NCBI GenBank assembly: GCA_002403855.1
Contig: DHIO01000039.1
Span: 1,088-45,976, forward strand
Direction of reading: 5' to 3'
Length of the DNA stretch: 44,889 bases
DNA from: Acidimicrobiia bacterium UBA4744
GTDB lineage: Bacteria > Actinomycetota > Acidimicrobiia > Spongiisociales > UBA4744
Position numbers and translations under genes: made by a program. The notes beneath the pieces are model-generated. The model had not been told where the DNA came from. It made no database searches and was given only the letters and a program-made list of their open reading frames with translations. Numbering within the stretch: the first letter of the stretch is position 1; each line of letters opens with the position of its first letter. Positions 38,699-44,889 of this stretch are shown piece after piece.

Positions 38699-40007
38699 GG
38701 CGTTTACGATTTCGACGGCGTAGAAGCCCGAGGAGGGCTGCCCCCACGAAGGTTAAGGCTGCGCCGGGCAGGTTGACGCCCGGCCAGGTTTCGCTCCAGA
38801 TGCCCCGGTAGGCCAGCAGGCCCAACCCGGCACAGACGCACACTATGCCCAGCCAAGCCCTCCAGACGGGGACCGAACCCGTAACGAGGCGAGAACCGGA
38901 CCGCTCGAAGCGTCCGAAGGGCACGACCGCGGCCGCCAGCGCCAGCGCGTAGACCGCCATCCATACCGGCCGCGTCCACCACCAGGCGACTCCTACCGGC
39001 TCGACGGAGAGGCCTATTCCACCGGCCAGGACGGCCAATCCCAGCACCAGGATCATGGCGGTCAGATGCCACACGAAGATCGTCATGATCATCCCGTTGA
39101 CGAGCACCGTGGCAGTCCACGGACGGGACCGCTGCAGCCACCGGTTGGCGGACGGCACCAAGGTCGCCAGCAGGCCTGTCTGCAGCACGCCCAGCGCCAG
39201 CAGGGCCAGCGTCGGCGGCGCCGAGTTGGAGGCTTCGGCGCCCGGCACGTCGACCATGGAGGAGGGGTACGGACCCAGGGTGATCAACAGCGCCACCGCA
39301 ACGGCCCCGAGCGCCGCCCAGGCCAAGGCCCGGCGCGGGTCGGCCAGGCCGCCGTCTCGCCACAGGTAACCCATCTGGTGCACGGCCACCCAGATGAAGA
39401 TGTAGTTGGCCCACCCGGCATCGGGGAACCATCCGCCCAGCGCCGCCCAGTCGACGACCGCCGCCACCGCCACCAGCGCCCAGAACGACCAGAGGCCGAA
39501 CCGTTGCCATGCGGCCCGGGTTAGCGGCACCAGGGCCACCGCCAGTACGTACACGGCCAGGAACCACAGGGCGACCAGCGCATTGACCGACCCGACCCGG
39601 ATCAGGTAGGGGTCGACGCCCGCCGGCCCGGCCGCTGCTCCGAGGACCGTCCAGAAGGCCACCAGCGGCAGGACCGGGATCACCAGGCGGCTCATCCGCG
39701 ACCGCAACCACGTTGCGTATCCTCGACCGGAATGGGCGGCCGCTTCCCACGAAGCAGCGTTGGCGTACCCGCCGACCACGAAGAAGACGGGCATGACCTG
39801 CAACACCCAGGTGGCTACCTGGGTCCAGGGTGCAACAACGAGTAGGTGGCGCACTTCCAGTTCCCCGTCGACGATCTGCGGAGCCGCCATCATCCAGTGG
39901 CCGAACACGACCGCCAGGATCGAAACCGCCCGAAGGAAGTCGATGTATCGATTGCGCGACGGGGGAGTGGCCTCGGCCAGAATGCTGGCCCGGTCCCAAG
40001 CCTTCAT
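38634..40007 (-). CDS. acyltransferase-3 family membrane protein
   Basis: 457 residues with about 10-12 membrane segments. The N-terminus has NRYIDFLRAVSILAVVFGHW (Arg and catalytic His of the family) and VLQVMPVFFVVGGYANAASW. Other helices run to RGIWSETWPGVNLPGAALTF near the end. Acyltransferase-3 proteins acylate sugars, polysaccharides or lipids at the envelope; the substrate cannot be assigned. ATG at 40007, overlapping the stop of the upstream truncated paralogue as ATGA. The C-terminal end (TTDDGAGGAHEW) overlaps the whiB 3' end on the opposite strand. Confidence 0.92.
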   Translation of the reverse strand: MKAWDRASILAEATPPSRNRYIDFLRAVSILAVVFGHWMMAAPQIVDGELEVRHLLVVAPWTQVATWVLQVMPVFFVVGGYANAASWEAAAHSGRGYATWLRSRMSRLVIPVLPLVAFWTVLGAAAGPAGVDPYLIRVGSVNALVALWFLAVYVLAVALVPLTRAAWQRFGLWSFWALVAVAAVVDWAALGGWFPDAGWANYIFIWVAVHQMGYLWRDGGLADPRRALAWAALGAVAVALLITLGPYPSSMVDVPGAEASNSAPPTLALLALGVLQTGLLATLVPSANRWLQRSRPWTATVLVNGMIMTIFVWHLTAMILVLGLAVLAGGIGLSVEPVGVAWWWTRPVWMAVYALALAAAVVPFGRFERSGSRLVTGSVPVWRAWLGIVCVCAGLGLLAYRGIWSETWPGVNLPGAALTFVGAALLGLLRRRNRKRLSWLAGPAPTTDDGAGGAHEW

Positions 40008-40450
40008 GTCGCCTCCCGCCTGGGTCCCAGGGCTCCGGTCAGGACCATGCCGGTTGCCGGCAGGACTAAGGCAATCCACGAGATATCGCACAGGAGGGGG
40101 AGGGCCGGCAGGACCAGACGTCGCAGTCGGGTCACCAACCGGACGCCGTACGGAGTGTCGCGCTGAGTCGCCCAGGAAGGGGCGCTGGCGTAGCCGCCGA
40201 CCGCAAAGAAGACGGGTATCACCTGGAAGACCCACGTCAACCAGCGGCCCGGCTGCGATCGGGTGAGCAGATGATCGGCGGGGAATATGCCGTCCGGAGA
40301 AAGCCAGGGGGTGATGACCGGCCGGTGCCCGACGATCACCACCAGGATGGACGCGGCCCGCAGGAACTCCGCGTAGCGGTTGCGCCCGGCCGGGGTGCGC
40401 TCGGCCAGGGCACGGGCCGAACCCCAACGGCGGCTGGATGCTGCGGACAT
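40004..40450 (-). CDS. truncated acyltransferase-3 paralogue, 148 aa
   Basis: The first ~120 residues parallel the N-terminus of the following full gene: RNRYAEFLRAASILVVIVGH (same Arg and His), LTWVFQVIPVFFAVGGYASA, and RLRRLVLPALPLL. It then stops after one hydrophobic stretch (WIALVLPATGMVLTGALG), where the full protein has about 300 more residues. It is either a fragment left by a tandem duplication with internal deletion or a small domain co-expressed with its paralogue, since its stop overlaps the next start by 4 bases. The catalytic residues of the core are present but the rest of the fold is missing. Confidence 0.8.
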   Translation of the reverse strand: MSAASSRRWGSARALAERTPAGRNRYAEFLRAASILVVIVGHRPVITPWLSPDGIFPADHLLTRSQPGRWLTWVFQVIPVFFAVGGYASAPSWATQRDTPYGVRLVTRLRRLVLPALPLLCDISWIALVLPATGMVLTGALGPRREAT

Positions 40451-40549
40451 GGATCCTCTCTATCTGCTCATTCTCGCCGGATACTGGGCATGAGGGGCTC
40501 TTTGTGGTCCCGAAAGAACCGGAGATGAGAAGAGGCGAATCCCACCGAT

Positions 40550-40555
40550 TAGCGT
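40550..40555 (+). promoter_or_regulatory. -10 element TAGCGT
   Basis: TAGCGT ends 9 bases before the ATG at 40565, with no ribosome-binding site between. Confidence 0.35.
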
Positions 40556-40564
40556 TCGAAGCGG

Positions 40565-41677
40565 ATGGAACACGAATCCTGGCTCGACTTGCTCGGATCC
40601 GATCCGCGGCCGTGGCTGTTGGAGAGCGACGAACCGGCGGCCCGATGGGTCGCTCTCACCCACCTGCTCGATCTGCTCACCGATCACCCCGAGGTCGCGG
40701 CCGCCCACTCGGCAGTGCTCGAGGATCCCGGTACGTGGGATCTGGTCGGCCGGTTGGGCCGGTGGGGTGACGACACGGGCGCCTCCGGCCATCACAGCCC
40801 CCGCTACCAGCCAAACATCCTGCAGTTGCTGGCGGATATGGGCGTTGGGGGAGGCGATTTCCCCGAGGCCGACTCAATGGTCGAGGCGATGCTCGACCAT
40901 CAGGACGAGGCCGGTCACTTCGAGGCGTACGGCAAGGTGAGGGGGATGGTCGAGCCGGTGTGGAGCTCGCTGCTGTGCGATTCCCACGTCATCACCGAGG
41001 TGCTGGTCCGCTTCGGGCACGGTGATCATCCGGCAGTCACCAGAGCCGTTCGCAGGATGGCCGACGACCTTGCCGAGACCAACCAGGGAAAGGCCTGGCC
41101 GTGCCTCCCCGAGCGGGTCGGCGGGTTCCGGGGGCCCGGCCGCAAGGGCGAGTTCTGCCCTCAGGTCACGTTGGAGGCTTTGCGCTCTCACGCTCGTCTC
41201 TCCGGGGACCGGCATCCTCCCCACCTCCTCGAAGCCGCCCGGGTGAGCGTTGGGGCCTGGCGGGTCCGCATGGACGAGCAGCCCTACATGTTTGGACACG
41301 GCTATCGGTTCAAAACGGTCAAGTGGCCCACTTTTTGGTACGACCTGCACTGGGTGCTCGACACCCTCGGCCGCTACCCGGGCCTGTGGAGAGACCAGGC
41401 TGATCCTGGCGATCGCCGGGCGCTGGCCGAAATGCTGGCTTGTCTGGTTGCGTACAACTTCGATCGTGACGGCCGGGTAACGCCCCGCTCCTGCTATCGA
41501 GGATTTGAGGGGTTCAGCTTCGGTCAGAAGAAGCAGCCTTCTCCTTTCGCCACCGCCCGGCTGGCGACGGTGGCGCGGAGGTTCGGTGATCTTGCCCAGG
41601 ATGCTGCCGGTGTCGATGTTCTGCAGCTGGGAAGTTCGAAGGGTGGAACCGGCACTCCGGTGGCGCCCAAGGTGTGA
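40565..41677 (+). CDS. alpha/alpha-toroid protein (terpene cyclase/prenyltransferase-like repeats)
   Basis: 370 residues, mostly helical with recurring motifs: WLLESDEPAARWVALTHLLD at the start, then SPRYQPNILQLLADMGVG, QDEAGHFEAYGKVRG and KTVKWPTFWYDLHWVLDTLG. WLLExxxPxxRxxxLxxLLD and the helical hairpins resemble unassigned actinobacterial proteins of the squalene-cyclase/prenyltransferase toroid fold. A DDxD-type catalytic motif was not seen, so no enzymatic activity can be claimed. It has no signal peptide. It precedes TrmO by 60 bases in the same direction. Confidence 0.75.
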   Translation: MEHESWLDLLGSDPRPWLLESDEPAARWVALTHLLDLLTDHPEVAAAHSAVLEDPGTWDLVGRLGRWGDDTGASGHHSPRYQPNILQLLADMGVGGGDFPEADSMVEAMLDHQDEAGHFEAYGKVRGMVEPVWSSLLCDSHVITEVLVRFGHGDHPAVTRAVRRMADDLAETNQGKAWPCLPERVGGFRGPGRKGEFCPQVTLEALRSHARLSGDRHPPHLLEAARVSVGAWRVRMDEQPYMFGHGYRFKTVKWPTFWYDLHWVLDTLGRYPGLWRDQADPGDRRALAEMLACLVAYNFDRDGRVTPRSCYRGFEGFSFGQKKQPSPFATARLATVARRFGDLAQDAAGVDVLQLGSSKGGTGTPVAPKV

Positions 41678-41737
41678 GCCCGGCTGCCCACGTGAGAGAA
41701 GATAGGGTGGGGGTGAGGGAGGAAGGAGGTGCCGATC

Positions 41738-42202
41738 ATGTCCGATCCTCTCCGGCTGGTCCCGATCGGATCCGTCCAGAGGTCCGATGATGAGGTGACA
41801 CTCGAGATCATGGAACCCTTTCGGTCGGGCCTTCTGCAACTCGACCGATTCAGCCATGTCTTGGTGTTGTGGTGGGCAAACCTGCACGACAACGAAGAGA
41901 GCAGGACCACGCTGGTCACGGAATTGCCTTACGCGCCGGGGGTGCAAGCAGGCGTGTTTGCCTGCCGAGCCGAGTACCGGCCCAACCCGATCGCCGTCAC
42001 AGCCTGCAAGCTCCTCGACGTGAACGTCGACACCGGCAGGATCACGATTTCCGACATCGATGCCTACGACGGCTCACCGATTCTCGACCTGAAGCCGTAC
42101 ATCCCGGTCGCCGATCGATTGGAGAAGGTCGAGGTTCCCGAGTGGTATGAAGGCTGGCCGGACCACATGCCCGACGAGGGCTTCGGGTTGTACGAGGACT
42201 GA
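41738..42202 (+). CDS. trmO: TrmO / TsaA-like tRNA methyltransferase (UPF0066)
   Basis: 154 residues. The family marks are FSHVLVLWWANLHDNE, ACRAEYRPNPIAVTACKLL, ITISDIDAYDGSPILDLKPY and the tail PEWYEGWPDHMPDEG. TrmO N6-methylates the threonylcarbamoyl adenosine at position 37 of tRNA-Thr with AdoMet in E. coli. The ATG at 41738 is preferred because AAGGAGG lies 8 bases upstream; a GTG three codons earlier is inside that signal. The stop is directly adjacent to the stop of the convergent ABC permease (no gap). Confidence 0.92.
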   Translation: MSDPLRLVPIGSVQRSDDEVTLEIMEPFRSGLLQLDRFSHVLVLWWANLHDNEESRTTLVTELPYAPGVQAGVFACRAEYRPNPIAVTACKLLDVNVDTGRITISDIDAYDGSPILDLKPYIPVADRLEKVEVPEWYEGWPDHMPDEGFGLYED

Positions 42203-44617
42203 CTACGTCGACCGCTCCTTCACCACTCGAGCGATATCCATCCTTCCAACGGCCCGCAAGCCCGGCCATTGGGAGATCAACGCCACGATCAAGATTGCCA
42301 GGGCCGACCACAAGAAGGTTCCCGGTCGCACGTAGAGCTCGAAGCGGAACATATCGCTTTGGAAGGAAGCCATCGCCAACGCCGAGGTCACGTAGCCGAC
42401 GACCAGGCCGAGGGGGATCCCGATGGCCGCCACCAGCAGGTTCTCGGTGGTGATGAGCCGCGAGATCGTCCGTCGCTTGGTGCCCACGGCCAGCAGAGTG
42501 GCCACCTCCCGCGACCGTTCGGCGATGTTGACGCTCATCGTGTTGAAGATCAGCGCAAAGGCCATGGCTCCGCCGAACGCCAGCATGACCCCGACGAACG
42601 CATAGAAGAGAGCCATGAAGTCCTGCATGATGTCGTAGACGGCGTTGGCGTCCTCGAAAGCCGCCACTTGGGGAAGCTCGATGATGCGGCTGCGGATGTC
42701 TGCCGGGTCGGCTCCCTCCTCGTAGATCAGCAGGGCCGATGTGGCCGGCAACGGAAGCCCGACCAGTTCTTCGGCGTATTCCTCCGAGATGTACACCATC
42801 GATCCCAGCGGTTCGTCGACGAACTCGGTGAGGTGGGTTTCGAGGGTGAGGTCGACCCCGCCTACCGTCACCGATACCGGGTCTCCGGCTTCGACGTCCA
42901 GCTCATCGTTCAGTCCGACGCCGGCCAGGATTCCGTACGGCGGGAGGGTGGTGGTGGTGTTCCGGCCGGTGAAGAACGTCCGCATCTCCGTGTCCTGTTC
43001 CACGGCGACCAGGAAGGTCTCGTATCGGTCGCCACCGGCTTCGATGGCGATCGGCAACTCCAGAGCTGGTTCCACGGTGGCGATACCGGGGATGCTTTCC
43101 AGGTCTTCGAGTTCGGCGGCACCGGCCGGGGTGGAGAAGTAGACCCGGGCATCCTCTTTCTGGATATCGACGAACTGCCGGTCCAGCAGATACTCGACCG
43201 TGTCCAGCATGCCCCACGACACGAGGACCAGCGTCAGGGAAAGCACCACCCCGATGATGGTGTAGACGGTGCGACGGGGATTACGTTCGATACCGCGCAG
43301 GGTCATCCGCCAGCGGATCGGTATCCGGCCCAGGGGTGCCCGTCGATGCCTCCCCCTTCGACCACCGCCGAGGAGCTTGTCCGGCAACCGGCCGAAGAAG
43401 GTCAGAAGCCGCTCGGCGAGGCTGGGGCGTCCCTTGCCGGCCGGCGTGGATCCTCGCATCGACTCGGCCGGTGACAGCCGCGAGGCCGACAGAGCCGGAG
43501 CCGCGGCGGCGATGACCGTGGCCAGTAGTCCGAGGGCGATCGCCGCGAACAGCGTCGAGGGGTAGAACCTGATCACCGTGATCGGCACCGAGATGAAGTC
43601 CGTGTAGAGCCCGGTGATCACCCGGGCCAGCAAGACCCCGGCGATCGCTCCGGGGATCGAACCGATCAGGCCGGGCACGATGCCGTAGCCCAGGTAGTGG
43701 CGGAGTACCTGCCGTTTGGTGAAGCCGTTGGCCAGCAGGATGCCGATTTGGGGACGCTGGGCGTGGACCAGACGGGTGATCATCACATAGGCAGCCATCG
43801 CGGCGGCCGAAAGGAACAGGATCGGGAAGAACAGCCCCAGCTCTTCAAAACCCTTGAGGTCCTCTTCGAGAGCCGCGTTGGATGGCTGCTCGGCCCGGGT
43901 GAAGGCCTCGAGAGCTCCCAGTTCGTAGGCCCGAGCGGAGAGGCCCGCCGAGAGAGACTCGTCTTCGTCACCGTCGACGTAGTAGACGACCGCCTCGTTG
44001 GGCCCGGCGATGCCCGACAGGGTGGCGGCAGTGTTCTCGGCGGCGAAGACCACTCCGAAGTTGTCGGGGGTGGTGATCACCTCCTGACGGCTGGCGGCCG
44101 GCCATATGTACTCGGGCGATGAGATGACCCCTGCTACTTCCACCTCGGTCCAGCCGGATGGCCCCTGGATGCCGAACGTGTCACCCGGGGCGATGTCGAA
44201 GTGGGCGGCGAGGTGCTCCTCCATCAGCACAGAATCCGGCCCGGTCGGGTACCTGCCTTCGAGTATCAGCACCCGGTTGATGACCGGTTCGTCGTCCGGG
44301 ATGCCGACCACCCGGCCGAGCAGCTTGGTGTCGCCCAGGCGCAACGCAAGGTCTGCCACGGTTCGGGTGGACGTCGCTTCGACGTCCGGACGCTCGGCAG
44401 CTTCCGCTGCGAAAGCGACAACATCGCCTCCGGCGACCGTCAGGTTGGCGAAGTTGAATTCGGTGGCCGTCTGGGCGTAGGAGGCTTCGAGGTTCTGGAA
44501 CGAGTCGTAGGTGGCGCCGAACATGGTGATGCCCAGGAACACCGTGATGGTGACGGCGGCAAACTGCGCCTTCTGGCGGTTCAGGTCCCGGCGGAGTTTG
44601 GTGCGAAGGGTGCTCAC
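42203..44617 (-). CDS. FtsX-type ABC transporter permease
   Basis: 804 residues. N-terminal helix (QFAAVTITVFLGITMFGATY), an outside domain (about 40-255), three FtsX helices (about 260-375, LGYGIVPGLIGSIPGAIAGV), a cytoplasmic linker with Arg-rich segment (KLLGGGRRGRHRRAPLG), a second half with helix (IIGVVLSLTLVLVSWGML), an outside domain (about 475-665), and three final helices (FYAFVGVMLAFGGAMAFALI, LVAAIGIPLGLVVGYVTSAL, LWSALAILIVALISQW). Same class as the other permease in this window but not a close copy. GTG start overlaps the ATPase stop by 4 bases. Substrate unknown. Confidence 0.93.
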   Translation of the reverse strand: MSTLRTKLRRDLNRQKAQFAAVTITVFLGITMFGATYDSFQNLEASYAQTATEFNFANLTVAGGDVVAFAAEAAERPDVEATSTRTVADLALRLGDTKLLGRVVGIPDDEPVINRVLILEGRYPTGPDSVLMEEHLAAHFDIAPGDTFGIQGPSGWTEVEVAGVISSPEYIWPAASRQEVITTPDNFGVVFAAENTAATLSGIAGPNEAVVYYVDGDEDESLSAGLSARAYELGALEAFTRAEQPSNAALEEDLKGFEELGLFFPILFLSAAAMAAYVMITRLVHAQRPQIGILLANGFTKRQVLRHYLGYGIVPGLIGSIPGAIAGVLLARVITGLYTDFISVPITVIRFYPSTLFAAIALGLLATVIAAAAPALSASRLSPAESMRGSTPAGKGRPSLAERLLTFFGRLPDKLLGGGRRGRHRRAPLGRIPIRWRMTLRGIERNPRRTVYTIIGVVLSLTLVLVSWGMLDTVEYLLDRQFVDIQKEDARVYFSTPAGAAELEDLESIPGIATVEPALELPIAIEAGGDRYETFLVAVEQDTEMRTFFTGRNTTTTLPPYGILAGVGLNDELDVEAGDPVSVTVGGVDLTLETHLTEFVDEPLGSMVYISEEYAEELVGLPLPATSALLIYEEGADPADIRSRIIELPQVAAFEDANAVYDIMQDFMALFYAFVGVMLAFGGAMAFALIFNTMSVNIAERSREVATLLAVGTKRRTISRLITTENLLVAAIGIPLGLVVGYVTSALAMASFQSDMFRFELYVRPGTFLWSALAILIVALISQWPGLRAVGRMDIARVVKERST

Positions 44618-44889
44618 CAGTACAGCTCTTCCGCATCGACCGGTGCATCGTTGGGGGTGTCCGACACGAGCTCACCCGAGTGGAGCCGCAGCACCCGGTC
44701 GGCCATGTCACCGACTGCGGCATTGTGAGTTACCAGCAGGACGGTGCGGCCCGTCTCCCGATTGAGTCGATGGAGCAGACCGAGGATGCGCCGACCCGTT
44801 TCGAAGTCCAACTCCCCGGTCGGTTCGTCGCACAGCAGAATGGGAGGCTCCTTGGCCAGTGCCCGGGCTATCGCCACTCGCTGCTGTTC
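44614..44889 (-). CDS. ABC transporter ATP-binding protein, C-terminal part, window edge
   Basis: 92 codons are visible in frame to the last base, so the gene begins beyond the window. They contain the end of the signature (EQQRVAIARALAKEP), Walker B (ILLCDEPTGELDF) and the H-loop (VLLVTHNAAVGDMADRVLRL). It is the partner ATPase of the following permease, with a 4-base overlap (GTGA). Confidence 0.92.
   Translation of the reverse strand, partial: EQQRVAIARALAKEPPILLCDEPTGELDFETGRRILGLLHRLNRETGRTVLLVTHNAAVGDMADRVLRLHSGELVSDTPNDAPVDAEELYW

Overview
The window is high-GC DNA that looks like the chromosome of an actinobacterium, plausibly Acidimicrobiia or a relative (the class is an inference). 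The phylum call rests on a WhiB protein, the mismatch endonuclease NucS, a deazaflavin (F420)-dependent nitroreductase-family protein, and many start codons that follow a TAnnnT -10 element by only 6-9 bases (leaderless transcription). No phage, transposase, CRISPR array, rRNA or tRNA was seen. Both edge genes run off the window.

Layout. 1-4.9 kb: the end of a large Ig-repeat surface protein, an aldehyde dehydrogenase and two small unknown proteins. 4.9-16.5 kb (all +): a 5'-3' exonuclease-fold protein; a histidine kinase overlapping by ATGA with a 1318-residue cell-surface protein; a small secreted repeat protein; an OmpR-type two-component pair; a CorC/HlyC-type CBS membrane protein; a small membrane protein; an NTF2-like protein. 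16.6-21.1 kb (all -): ammonium transporter, a decayed kinase tail, thioredoxin, and a TPM-domain protein with a glycine-rich tail. 21.2-28.4 kb: CoA-binding protein, VOC protein, a 58-residue zinc-ribbon protein, Hsp20, NhaA, a DUF454 protein, DNA polymerase X and a GH13 glycosidase. 28.5-33.3 kb (all -): MacB/FtsX-type ABC exporter behind a possible structured leader, an orphan LuxR-type regulator and the F420-type protein. 33.4-38.2 kb: nucS-trmL-small protein, then an E2-type acyltransferase, an M20 peptidase and a phosphodiesterase-family protein. 38.4-44.9 kb: whiB with a LexA-type box, two tandem acyltransferase-3 genes (one truncated), an alpha/alpha-toroid protein, TrmO, and a second FtsX-type ABC system.

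Themes. Genome maintenance recurs (exonuclease fold, PolX with PHP, NucS, an SOS-like box before whiB), as do cell-surface/envelope functions (two Ig-repeat proteins, three sensor or regulator loci, two ABC exporters). The most unusual non-coding signal is a family of 7-bp tandem repeats that fills all three convergent intergenic gaps longer than 50 bp (positions 2218-2273, 16481-16585, 28455-28531), with a weak relative at 5786-5860. The second is the 200-nt segment before the ABC exporter at 31830, where one strand segment can pair in two mutually exclusive ways.
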